Positions 1 through 11,622 of a stretch of DNA of 64,000 nt are shown here, piece by piece (the stretch's first letter is position 1; each line of letters starts with the position of its first letter). The stretch covers positions 18,696,248-18,760,247 of the forward strand of contig NC_134519.1 of assembly GCF_027942865.1 (NCBI RefSeq). Direction: 5' to 3'. Origin of the DNA: Odontesthes bonariensis (taxonomy: Eukaryota; Chordata; Actinopteri; Atheriniformes; Atherinopsidae). Made by a program: the position numbers and the translations under genes. The notes beneath the pieces are model-generated. The model was not told where the DNA came from. It searched no databases and was given only the letters and a program-made list of their open reading frames with translations.

Positions 1-734
1 GGTCAGTGTTGTCCCTGTCATGTGTCGGTTTAATCTTTAGGCATGTGGATAGCTTCCCAGCTTTGAAATACTTTAAAACTGTATGGCCATTGTCATTTAT
101 ACGGTAGCATTTGCAGAACGCTGTCATATCACTCGCATTACTGCTATGTGAAATGACTGGTAACTAGGTGAAAATCATGGAGAGAGTCTGGCTTTAACAC
201 TGGCCAAATATGTGTATGTCACATCCAATACAATTCCCTGTACATGTGTGATCTGGCAGTTGTATTGCCAGATCCTGCTGCAGTGTTGCTGCCATTGGCA
301 GTCTGTAGGTTATTTGGTCATAGAGTTTAGTGCTGACGACGCAAGGAGTGAATCTATGTTTGTGCCATCTCTTACATCTTTTTCAAAAAATTGACAAAAA
401 AAGTAACACGGAAGTCTGAGCTATATAAAAGATGGACAAAACCACTATGACACCCCCACTGATTTGTGGACAATCACTAAATAAAAAGAAGATGTTAAAC
501 TAGAGTCTGGGACCATCAGCTAATGTGGAAAGTGTTTATTGAAGTTATAAATCAATTGTAAGTAGGGAAGTAGTAGAAGTAGTTTTTTCTCCTATAGTTC
601 TATACAATTCAAGTTTTTTTTCCACAAAGCTTTGCATTCATTGGCTAATCTAGTACAGATGCTATTTCTTTTTTTTTTAACAGTCTAAAATGTAAGATTA
701 CATATGCATGAATTATTTCAGAACTGAGGTAAAC
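1..734. other. Intergenic, no gene seen
   Basis: AT-rich DNA with short scattered open frames that resemble nothing I know and have no coding-like composition. No splice-bounded exon or RNA gene is visible. Confidence 0.6.
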
Positions 735-1390
735 TTGAAAACTGTCAACCGCGGTCTGATGTATCAATGTCAGAGACTGATTTTGGAAATCAAAGACGCC
801 GTGTCTTCCAAGCTAAAGAGTAGAAGCTGTGTCCAACTTGTAACATGCATAGAATTAAGAACTCAGCATATTTGATTGCATTAGTGTAAATGGTGAAGTA
901 ACTTTGACAGTAACAACACAATTAATGTTGAACGATATTAAGAGATTTTGGAGCTGCCATCTAGATGACATCTCCTTCAGAGAAGGCATTTCTTATTTCT
1001 GCAAGACAATACTTAACCACGTTGTACATCTATTAGAGCACCACAGTGCTGTGCAGAAAAGATCTGGGAGCTTAACTAGCAAGTCTGCTGTCCAGACCTG
1101 TCACCCACTGAAAACATTTGGAATTTTATGAGATGAAAAATATGACAAAGGTGGCCCTTTGTTGTAGAACTGTTAAGTAGTTAAAAATCCTAGAACAAGC
1201 AAAACCGTGAGAACATTTTGCTTTTGATTTTACAACTGCTCGCTCTTCAGTTAAACACTGAGAGGATTGCTAAAAGAAGAGGTGCAGCACAGTGGTGAAC
1301 ATTTTTAAAGCGTGATGTATGCAAAATCATAATGAGAAGGTAGAAAAAAATCTCTTTCACAATTCAATATGTAGATTTTCATTATTTTTA
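735..1390 (+). mobile_element. Tc1-like DNA transposon relic (transposase remnant)
   Basis: This is a decayed copy of a Tc1/mariner-type transposase in sense orientation. Bases 1101-1121 translate as SPTENIW, the conserved block around the last catalytic acid of Tc1-type DDE transposases. The region around 785-830 encodes a decayed Gly-Arg-Arg-Val block, and 1270-1305 the decayed C-terminus. The reading frame is broken by several shifts and stops, so nothing functional remains. The region shares long stretches with the second relic at 42300-42990. Terminal repeats are not recognisable and both ends are approximate. Confidence 0.75.
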
Positions 1391-1429
1391 ACTAGTCATA
1401 GAGGTTATATGATTTGCTTGTTAGTAGTT

Positions 1430-1795
1430 GGCCTCATGGTAGTGAGGTGGTAAGCACCATCACCTCTCAGCAAGTGGGTTCCTGGTTCAAATACTAGCAG
1501 GTGCCTTTCTGTCTGGAGTTTGCATGTTTTTTTTCCTGTGTGTGGGTTCTCTCCTGGAACTCTGGGTTCCTCCTCCCAAAAGAATGCATGTTAGGTGAAT
1601 TGGTGATTCTAAATTTACCCTAGGAGTGAGTGTGCATAGTTGTTTGTTTCTTTTGTCCCTGTGTTAGCCCTGTGATGGGCGGGTGACCTGTCCAGTGTGT
1701 AAACTGCCACTCGCCTCGTAGCAGCAGGAATAGGCTCCAGCTCCCCTGCAACCCCTGAATTCGATTAAGTAGGTATTGAAAAATGGATGGATAAT
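1430..1795 (+). mobile_element. tRNA-derived SINE, degenerate
   Basis: The head carries RNA polymerase III box-like words: TGGTAAGCACC near 1448 (A box) and GGTTCAAATAC at 1484-1494 (B box). The body has the familiar teleost SINE words for short-element cores, including a cyt-rich 'gggttctctcctgg' block near 1546 and a 'cctgtccagtgtgt' block near 1690. It ends in a (GGAT)n-like tail near 1785. It is diverged and unlikely to be transcribed as a tRNA. Similar 3' sequence recurs at 19965-20040. Confidence 0.75.
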
Positions 1796-1851
1796 TGAAC
1801 AGAAAGGTAATAAATCATGAATTGATTTACATTAATGTTATCATATAAAGC

Positions 1852-1854
<3 letters not shown>

Positions 1855-1885
<31 letters not shown>
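1855..1885. repeat. (TA)n microsatellite
   Basis: An uninterrupted run of about 15 TA units directly downstream of the SINE. Confidence 0.95.
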
Positions 1886-1887
<2 letters not shown>

Positions 1888-4800
1888 TAATGTATATTGT
1901 TTTTACTCTTTGACTTTTTCATCCACCACTCCCCATAATATGAATTTTAAATTCTTGACATGTCATATTACTAATGATGCAGGAACGATTTTTCAAAATA
2001 GAAAATTGATATCCAAGTTGTTGATTATATTACATAAAAAAATTAATATAATTCAATGACATGGGGCAAATCAGATATAATTCAAGAAGGTTCTCCCATC
2101 TGGTTTTCAGTCTCTGTCTCTGAACATGTTGTGTAGATGTGTAACATTCAAGCCAGTTCGGCTCATTTGTCAGTACCAAAAAGCCTACCTTAAAGGACAT
2201 GCACCACACCTGTAATTGAAAAAATTCCTGAGTAATTACATTCATATCATTTGTCACAGATGAGGGGATACTTCAGCATTAAATGTCCAAAATACCTCGA
2301 CAGAAAAACAGAACAAGGTTGAGTTGTATTATTCCTCAGCGCCTTTGAATTTTTCTGTAAAGTTTCCATCAAATCTGTTGCCAATGAGCCCTGGCGCACT
2401 GCCATCTGTTACCAGACAGGTCTACAGCAGAGCAGTGCTTGAGGAATGCCAAACATTTGTTTCATATGCTGAAAAAGGCTTGCTGATTTTCCTCCCTTTC
2501 CTGCACTCTTACGTCTTGGAAGGGGGTCTATCTGCCACCTGTGCATATTCAGCATAGCAAAAGGAGAGCAAGAGTAATGTATCGAAGGAATGTTGTCCCG
2601 CAGAGCAGCCACTCAATAAAGAGGGAGTGTGAGGAATGTGCTTTTGCACACACAGGATATTACTGTACATGTGTTTAACATAACCTGCTGTCAAATGCTG
2701 CGCTGGCCAACCACAACAGCTTGTCAAATCATAATCCAGTGCAATTTTCCAGTGCTTTAAGATGATTTGGACAAAACAGATATACTCGCTTCAAGCCCTA
2801 CAAGTGGGCCATGATGGCTTCAGCAGACAGACTGCAGCTAATTGTCAACTCTTGCACTGAGGCTCTTTTGCTAAATATAAACTTGTTGCTTGGTGGTTAT
2901 GTTGTGCAATACTATAAACTTAGTATTAGTCCAATACAGAGTATGCATAGAGTCAGTATTGCTGTTACAGATAGTGATACCAATATATTTTGTTTATAAA
3001 AGAGGCTTATTTACATTCAAACAGGACAGAGCAATGACTCATGAATTATGAGGTAGCCGCATTATAAATATGTTAAATCTGGATACATTTTCACGACAAC
3101 TAAATTATTTTTGTTTTCCTCTGTTAAATTGTTTAATATGTCCATATTACAGCCCAAAGCAGACTTTGAGCAAAGTTTTTTACACTAATGAAAAATGAAT
3201 TTAGTTTTACTCCAAAACACAAAAACTGCAAGTTATACTGGAGATTAACTCTCTCAAAACTCTTACCCTAAATTCCTTGTATGTGAAAACTATGTGAAAA
3301 GCAACTGCCCTGGAAAGACCTTCCCACCAGACTGCTGGTTTAATGTCTCTTTTACTATAGAAATTAACTAACTACTTCAACAGAAGCAGAGAGAGAGAAA
3401 GAGGAAAAAAAACAACAACTTTGCATTAGCAATGTGTGGTCACCTTGTTAGTATTTCCTTTCGTGAAAAGCAACTTGGTTTAATTATTTTTTATGCATTT
3501 CAGATATGCTACTTTTTCTGGTTGCTTCTGCAACTTTTCTTTGGGTGTAGCATTGAGTTAGAATGAACAGTACTACAGCAGTGACAAGAAAAGGCAGAGG
3601 AATCTAGAGAACCATAGCTCATAAATTGAAAAGCACATATTGTAATCATCTAGATGTCTACAGAACATATCTAGCCTAAACTAAAAGAAATGTGTGAGTT
3701 CTCCTCACTCTTAAATACAAACTAAACCTTTACCATTCTCACTTGGAATTTGGGATGACTGTGGGGGTCTAGTGTGTCCGCTGGTATGTGGTTACACGCT
3801 GTATGAAGGTGTGTCGGCGTAAAAGAGGAATGAAGACCATAATGGATCACATGACACAGCCTGGTGCATTTGCTGTTACTCATTTTCCCACACCAGTCTT
3901 ATGAGCACCTCGCATATAATTGCTTCTGTCTGACCGCCTTTCGAGCAGACTCTTATCACAGATGAATTGGAAGTCTCTATTGTGATTAATATGATAATCC
4001 TTTCTTTGATTCTGCTCTGGCTGGCACCCACACAGAACTTTTACAGTTTTCTGATTATTAGAATGGTTTGAATTGTGGACAATATAAAGAGCCATGAGGC
4101 CAGAGGCCACCTTTCATCTGAGTCCACGGTCGATTAATCATTTTTTTGAGTGGTCTAGTTATGGAGCTGTCATTTTCCCCATTTCTGGAATCCTGGCCCC
4201 CGAGACAGTCCTAAGCTGTAATTAGGCCTGAGCGGAGTGAAGTGTGGAAGGAGAGGAACTCAGCTATATTCAGCCCGATCGGCCTGGAAGTGGCGCCACT
4301 CTCTTTGGGCTCCGAATCCCCCCCACCCAGATGGTTTTGCAGACTATGATCGGGACACATTCACACATATGCTGTGTGTACATTTTTTCTCACATCTAAA
4401 ATACAGATTCCCATTTTTCTCACTAAATTTTGTTCACTTTTGTAACCAAGAGTAACTGAATTTTTCGTGGAAAGCGTAATTCAAATGTAAACATGTACTG
4501 CAAGTTGTATGGTTTCTCCTTTAGCACAAAGCACTATTTCATTCATATATCATTTATCTTAAGTATATTTTGGCCTCTAGCAGTGGTGATAAATGGTTTA
4601 AATAAAAATTTACACTGACAATGTAATTTACTCTTGCACACTCATGTAGTTTTTTCCCCCCCAAGACATTGACAAATCATTATTCACTCTTAAACAAAGA
4701 AAAATTACAGTTCATGGAGGGAGAAATATGTTTTGCAGATGTAGACCGTAGGGGCTTCATCTATTTTATAAGTGATTGGGATCTGTGGTTTGTTGCTGGA

Positions 4801-6199
4801 ATAGGGAAGAAAGATGTAAATTTATCACTGTTGGGTGTCAAGCAGCCAGCATAAAAAGTTATGACTGTGACTAACCACTTCTAATGAAATGACCACCTAC
4901 TCAACAATACTGCAGCATGTTGCCAGGGGTCACATTGCAAGTTTTTGGAATATCTTTTGGAAAAAAAAAAAAGGCAAAAAGTATGATTTCAATAAAATGT
5001 AAGTATTTGTGTTCAAAAGGGAAAAACAAAATATAAATGGAAGGCGCATTGTCCATGTCCTATAAGGAGGAAATGTCCTTCAATCCATCCATTTTCGATC
5101 CAACGCAGGGTGATGTGGGGGCAGGGGCTGGTTACTCTCTTTTCCAGTTTATCCTAACCTTGTCCCAACTGAGATTCCTTCACAGCCACAGTGGGAGACA
5201 CCAGCCGCCGAGGAACTCTGCAAATCACTGCGCTCCTGTTAATGGGGCATATTTTCATCCAGTCAGGACACCAATGCATCAGAAATGATTTGGTTTCCCT
5301 CCATTTATGACATGAAAATGTGCAGCTTTGACAAGTTTTGTATTGATTAGAGCATCATCCTGACCTCCTCATCTTTGGCCGGTCACAAAAGCCCTTTGTT
5401 TGCCTCGCAGTGCTTTACTGGTTGTGGCCTCTGCTGAAAATTAAGCAGGGGCCTCATATTGTGCAGCTATCCCGGAGTGAATTTTCTATTTTTGTCCCCC
5501 AATCTTTGTTCTGCCTCGGAAAAAAAAAAAGATGAGCCCTGCCTCTCTAATTAAACGGCCATTAAAAGGCTGCAGAGCTGGGTTGCTAGAGAAACTGAGA
5601 ATGAGCGCTCTCAGTCCGATAAACAAGACCTTCCACCCCTACATTAGCTGAAAAATTAAAATTTATGAGACTGGGCTGTGAAGTTTATTGTAAAGCTGGC
5701 ATTTGTTGAGATAAACAAACCATATGTGACAGTTTTAATTAGTGTCTCTTCGGGGTCTTTGCTCAAGTCAGGAATGTTGTAACAATAGCAAAGATTACAA
5801 TAGAAGAAGTGCAAAGCCTGAGTGTATAACATGGGATTTTAGTAAATAAATAAATAAATAGTTGTTGTCTAACATGGCAACAAACGTTTTCTAACATGTC
5901 CCAAAAAAATAAATCTGCAATTTGTCATTTCATTTCAACTTTCAATCAACAGTAGCAAGTAAGTAAACTATTTGAAGCTCCTTCCTCATTGATAATACAA
6001 TCAAATCTGGAATTTGACACCAGCAGAAGCATGTTTACCATTATGTTGCATCATTCCTTACTTCAATTACACTTTTTAATCGTTATGGAAACTGAGGATT
6101 TGCGAGAGGAAACAGTGTCCTTTGTTGCTGAATACAAATACAAATACAAAATTTTCTATGCTCAACAGCCTGTGGTCATCTAATTCCTCTCTTCATGAG
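1886..6199. other. Intergenic, possible regulatory DNA
   Basis: No exon with plausible splice borders or recognisable protein was found on either strand. Sub-regions 2330-2880, 3890-4140 and 5330-5780 have even base composition and lack repeat signatures, which is how conserved non-coding elements often look; they are treated as findings. An (AAAT)n run lies near 5843-5861. Confidence 0.45.
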
Positions 6200-7135
6200 G
6201 TGTCATACGTTTTCCATAGGGGACATATCTGGAATGCACACACACACTGTGTCTCTGAAGCCAAGCTGCTCTAAGTCGTCCAGAGTGCAGTTTTGCATTG
6301 TCCTGTTAAAATAGTTTTCTTGATGGTACTGTACAGCAGGGATGTCCAAAGTCGTAATTAACTAAACTGACTAACTATTAAATCAAGACATAATTAACAT
6401 CCATTTAATCTGAATCAGGTGTGTTGAAGCAGGGCAACATCTAAAACCTGCAGGACAGCAGCCCTCGAGGACCGACTTTGGACATCCCTTCTGTACAGTA
6501 TGTCTCTCAAAAATTCTAATATACACCTCTGCATCAATGGTACCCTCCCAAAACTTAAAAGTTCATGACAGCACAACAGTGTGGGAGACATAAGAATCAT
6601 AACAAGTTTCGAGTTATTCTGTTCAGGTGATTTCTACAAGCTATTGAATCATGGAGTGTTCTTAGATTTTTTTACATGCTTCTTCTCTATTCACATTTGG
6701 AAGTCCTGATACATAAAAAACTTCTTTCCTTTTCACATGACTGTATGCAAATAACCCATGCCATGGAGACTGATGTATTCCCGTAATGTCCCCCCGGAAT
6801 TCACCACTTTTGCTGTTAACAGTCTGAATAATGTTTCTATCATCTTTGGCATGGAGCTGAAACATGGACACTTTTCACCCCAGAATATTTTTTCTTTGTC
6901 TTTCTGTGCATTCTAGGTTGACCTTTCCTCCAAGACCTTTGTGGGATTTTTATGTAGTTAAATGTCTTCCTCCTTGCATTATACCTTTTCAGACTCCATT
7001 TCTGGATGTTGTGCCAGACTTTTGTTCAGTGACAATGGTTTTCCAAGGTACTCCAGAGCACATGTGGCTATAATTAGCATGGTGGCATGACTGTTTCTCA
7101 TGCCGTGCTGCCTGAGGGGTGGAACGTCAAACCTA
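6200..7135 (-). mobile_element. Old interspersed repeat, interrupted by a MITE
   Basis: The flanks of the MITE at 6337-6490 join into one continuous older sequence. It resembles, from memory, a decayed teleost DNA-transposon-related repeat in reverse orientation, but the family cannot be assigned without a repeat library. The minus frame at 6871-6662 is open for 69 codons and probably reflects the repeat, not a gene. Ends are approximate. Confidence 0.45.
6337..6490. mobile_element. hAT-type MITE with 8-bp target-site duplication
   Basis: A 154-bp element is bounded by terminal inverted repeats of about 18 bp (cagggatgtccaaagtcg at 6337-6354; its near-perfect complement at 6473-6490, differing only at the outermost base). 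Both sides carry the identical 8-bp duplication ctgtacag (6329-6336 and 6491-6498). Ends of the CAGGG type and 8-bp duplications are typical of hAT transposons. It has no coding capacity. Confidence 0.9.
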
Positions 7136-9404
7136 TCAAACATATTTTCCTCGACGAGGCTCTGAGATTATACACCGTTCTTTGCAACTTTGCATTGAGA
7201 TTTTTTTAAATTGATTGATGATTCCCCAACAGTTTGGCACAAAGAAGGGAGAAATTGATTGGAAAGATTACATATCTCTTATATCAAATCCTGACACCCT
7301 TACCCATCACCAGCTCATCATAGTATTCCTAATACAATGAAATTGCTCAGTGAAGACAATGAAAATAATGTACTTTGTCCTTGTGTCTGTTATTATATTA
7401 CATGTGTACATTATATGAACTAAAGCTTAAAAAAATAAATTTATTTAGCAGCAGTAGCAGCATATAGCAGACAGCATGTTCTCAGTAGGCAAAGATGACA
7501 GGCTGGCCAACTTCCAGAATAAAGCCTAAAGGCAAATGTAGCTGCCATAGACATCAGCCACTGATACTTGAGATCTGAGATTTACACTTCAGAATGATTT
7601 CAGCATGGCCACTCTCAGCTTTAATTTGTTAATGTATTTGTTGTATGATTTATTTCACTGCAGTATTCATCCACTTTATTGGCAATTTTGTTGATTCATG
7701 TATTAATCTGATATTGATTCAAATGGATTTTCATACAGTCGGTTAGTACTTCTCTCATTTTATTATCCAACTCAATAATTATGAACATGCAGACATTTAA
7801 ATTCTGATGGGTATTTATTGCAGCCCACAGATCTTTTACATGCTTGGACATACTATTATTACCTGTGTGAAATATTATCCCTCTGGCAGATCCCTCTATA
7901 GTCTAATGGCATTGTTGCCTTTCTGGACTTTCCCCAGCTTCTTTTACTTCAAGGCCACTTCGCACTAAATAACAGCGGAAGACGGGCTGTGGGCTTTCTG
8001 CCGACACCACACCACACGTGGGCCTTTGCTTCCTTACTGCCCTCCCCGGGAATTCCTTACTTTCACCACCTGCAGAGGGACACTAGAGAGAGGGAGAGGA
8101 AGGAGGACCCACCCCATTACACCTTCCTTCCTTCTTTAAGGCTTGGCTATGCCATTTTATTCCCTCTCAGCACCATTAGAGCAACATGCACAGGCTTGTT
8201 AGGTGGTAAAATCCTGATTTTCCTGCAGCAAGTAAGCCTCATTAAAATAGGGTTTGGTCTACTTTCTTTTGTAATATTTACCACACCCATGAGAAACATC
8301 TAAAAAGTACATTTTGACAACCTACTCAACCTGGGTCCTACTACAAAAGTTTTTTGTTGTTAGTGACCTCTGCTGGCTGCAGATTGAACAATTTTTTTTT
8401 AATGTTATTTTCCTGCACATTTCTGCACAGTTACAGGTAACACACAGGTTGTCATAATCTATCTATTCTTCCAATTTTGTCCTTTGTTTTGTGAGACACT
8501 AGCTACTATTGGACCATTTTGACAACAGAAAAGTGATGAAACAGAGGAGCCAGAGGCGACGACAAATGCTTGTGACTCCAGTTGATGTGAAAGAAACCTA
8601 ACATCAGGTAGTTCAGTGCTCAGCCAGCTTGAGCAGAGTGCCTCTTATCATTACAAATGCATACTGTGCATCAATGTTTAATCTCTTCACTTCAGATTCT
8701 ACCACGCTGCTCAGTTTACAAGGTCACGCAAAATATTTCATGTCACCTATCAGAGTTTTTATTGGGCTCTGCAACAAATACAGAATGTTGGCAGGCAGTA
8801 CATGGAAAGGTTTCTCATCATTTAGTGTCTTATATTTTCTTTTTTGTTTTGAAACCCGTTCCGTTCGATTTCTCTGTGGTTTTATTGAGGCCGAGTTTTT
8901 ATTTTCATTAAGATTGATAGCAATTCATTTTTATCGCTTGGGTAATTTATAGCTGTTTATTGATCTTATAGTCCCTTTACTTTTTATTTAGCTTAGTTAA
9001 TGTATCATTTTCTTAATTTTGGATGAAAGTCAAGCTATGTGTGTTGCAATTTCATCACACTGTACCATAATTTGGTGGCTTTGCATCTCGGTTTTCCAAC
9101 ACATTGCCATTTTATTTGTTGGATATCAGACAAGATCGCTAATCCGCAACACTCTGTTTGCAGCTTCATCTGTCAACTCCATTGAAAGGAATGCATCTAT
9201 ATGAGGATGTGCCCCATTGTGGTTATTTCTCAACCTATGTATTGTCTCATTACATCTTTTTAGCTGTACATCTCTCAGGCTTTGCATGTAATTTTGGTGT
9301 TTTTTAGTTTTTATCATTTTGCATCTCTTTGCAGACAATCGATGTCAGTTTGTACCTTGGGTGTTGTATACAATTATTTGGTTTTACCTCTCTTCCCGTC
9401 CAAT
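7136..9404. other. Intergenic, no gene seen
   Basis: No supported exon or RNA gene. Bases 7880-8060 look like candidate regulatory sequence. Pyrimidine-rich and T-rich stretches dominate 8800-9300. Confidence 0.5.
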
Positions 9405-9859
9405 CATTTGTCACTGGCATGCTCATCAGACAGGCTGAGGAAGTCCTTTATCCCCAGGGCCATTCAGCTTTTCAATGCCACATGCAAGGAGAGGAGAAGC
9501 GAGATGGACTTCACTGTGTGAATCATCCAACACACCCTCCTCTACTTGCTATATTAGCCATTTGCACAGATTATCATCATGCACTCTCCCATTTGCACTG
9601 CTCACACTTTATCACGCACACACTTTGTTTTTGCACTATCCGCACATTCATCACAAGCATCCTACTCCTCTTCTTGTACAGTTTTGTTCATTCCTTGTTT
9701 TGTGTATGTGAACTGTGATCTGTGATGTTAATATGCTGTGTTGTGTTGCACTAGTGTTGTATTTTGTATTCTGATTTGTAATCAGTGTATTGTGTATTCT
9801 GTGTCTGTATGTATAAGCTATTCGATCCTTAAATTTCCCTCGGGATTAATAAAGTATCC

Positions 9860-9890
<31 letters not shown>

Positions 9891-9895
9891 ATTGC
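9405..9895 (+). mobile_element. LINE 3' end with (ATCT)n tail
   Basis: The frame ending at 9521 closes with RLRKSFIPRAIQLFN, the extreme C-terminal signature left by many fish non-LTR retrotransposons (it marks the end of ORF2). It is followed by about 330 bases of 3' UTR, the typical tail 'tttccctcgggattaataaag' near 9835-9854, and a tetranucleotide (TCTA)n run at 9857-9890. This is a 5'-truncated copy. I place it near the L2/Rex-type group from memory only. Confidence 0.8.
9857..9890. repeat. (TCTA)n microsatellite
   Basis: About eight tetranucleotide units forming the tail of the LINE copy. Confidence 0.95.
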
Positions 9896-10580
9896 ATCAA
9901 GTTTGCCTCAGATAGCCATTTTTTTTTAAACATTTTTACCCCAGGTCTTAACCAGAAACATCCTGGAGTCTTCGCTGGCAGCCTGATGCTCTATTTTCCT
10001 AAGAAAATACCTTGTCAAAATTAAATAATATTTCACTGTTTATTTACATGACACAACTCAAACAATGCAATATCAATACACAAATAAGCTGTTTACATCT
10101 AACATGTTATACACAGAGGCACAGTATTATGAGATACATGAGGTACAAATAATAGGTCGTAAAAATGAAAAGAGTTCACATAATCAATGCAAGAGCAACA
10201 ACTGCATTGGGATTGTAGGTGCCTCTGTGAGTGAAATTGTTACCCTACACAAACAAACAGTAAGTAAAAAAAAAAAAAAAAGAAGAAAGAAATGTCCACG
10301 GTCATCATCTCATATACAATGTCAACAGTTAGCTTGAATAATAAACTGCTGTCTTTCCCCCCTGGCCCAAAGTTTATTGTATAAGTCATTGACAGATGAC
10401 AAATTGAGTAAGTCGAATATTAAATACATTTGTGCTACTCCAAGACAAATATTTATGTCTCCCCTTAGTTTTTCTCATAAAAAAGCCCAAAACATTTATT
10501 TTCCCAATACAGTGGCTTGTGTAAATAAGAATAGAATAATAATTAAAAAAAAAGACATACTGCCACTCTTAAAGAATTCT

Positions 10581-10585
<5 letters not shown>

Positions 10586-10634
<49 letters not shown>
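10586..10634. repeat. (TA)n microsatellite
   Basis: About 24 uninterrupted TA units inside the inferred tns3 3' UTR. Confidence 0.95.
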
Positions 10635-10638
<4 letters not shown>

Positions 10639-10689
10639 TTATTTAATCAAAATATTTTTATGTGATCTCTTTCAATTAAACACACAAAT

Positions 10690-10694
<5 letters not shown>

Positions 10695-10742
<48 letters not shown>
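10695..10742. repeat. (CA)n microsatellite
   Basis: 24 CA units; the tns3 transcript would carry this as (UG)24. Confidence 0.95.
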
Positions 10743-10744
<2 letters not shown>

Positions 10745-11477
10745 CTTCTATTAAGAAAAAAAAGAAAAATTACAGACAGCTTTTAAGGTCAAATACATCT
10801 CAATGTATGACCTATCAGGTTTAAAGAAGCCACTTTCATGTGACACATGTATAGAGGACAGTAATCTAAAAAATTGTATAGACTGCATAGATAACATAAC
10901 AAGATCTTGGATGACATGTAGAAAAATGTAGTCCAATTTATACATAATTGTTCCATTGCTTTTCTATGTTTTTAATTCCAAACTAAAACACCAGACAGGC
11001 GCAGCAGTGAGGTGCCTCTTTGTCAGCTACAACTGTACAGTTAGTTAACGGTTTCAATAAAAATAGGTTTTGATTAAATACTGTATTCAATAAAATATGC
11101 ATCTATAGGTGCAAGTTCAGTTGATTTGTCAATAAAATGCTTAGCAACAACAAGTAAAGCAGCCACAGTAAAGCATATGTTGTAACCATTCTGTCTAATT
11201 ATAAGACATTACAGTTATAAACAGATTTTTATGATTATTTTCCTTTCTCTGCTAATTTACAGTTCACACAGAAAATAAAATTATTTTTGTTTTGTTTTCT
11301 TAAGAGAATATCAGGTTAGGGTAATCGATAGAATGCCCACAACATCCAGTTAAAATCCACAGTTAAAGTCTGTGTCATCGCCTGCTTCACACCTTTAATT
11401 TACTGAAGTCCTTTGTTCAGTCTTTCACTTTCTGCGTCTACTCTCAGTTAGTGTCTGTCCAGGTGATCAGCTCTGTC

Positions 11478-11622
11478 CTACTTACTCCTTTGTGAGCCAA
11501 TCATCACCTTGGAGACAAAGTTGACTATCGCGCTTGCTGGCTGCTCAGGGTCATGCTCTGCAAACAAGTGGCATATGTTGTCCATGGAGGTGCCAGTTTT
11601 CCTTGCCACAAAGCCAAAGATT
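11478..11622 (-). CDS. tns3: tns3 coding exon 26 (PTB end, stop)
   Basis: Encodes the end of the PTB domain (IFGFVARK, then [19 protein letters not shown]) and the stop at 11478-11480. The acceptor follows TTTGCAG. The final residues SQRSK differ from the human tail, which is normal for the family. Confidence 0.95.

Larger units (their letters stand above)
10015..11477 (-). other. tns3: tns3 3' untranslated region (approximate end)
   Basis: This follows the tns3 stop codon. The farthest plausible poly(A) signal before the LINE is AATAAA on the minus strand at 10044-10039, which overlaps a Pumilio-type UGUAAAUA word. Cleavage would fall near 10010-10030. The segment contains long (TG)n and (AT)n runs in the mRNA sense. 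The end is inferred and earlier poly(A) sites are possible. Confidence 0.5.

Noticed and set aside
1448..1500. tRNA-like A and B boxes
   Set aside because: They belong to the head of a SINE; the sequence does not fold into an intact tRNA and continues into a SINE body.
5077..5190. Possible reversed SINE tail
   Set aside because: Only the first 50 or so bases resemble a SINE end; too decayed to annotate.
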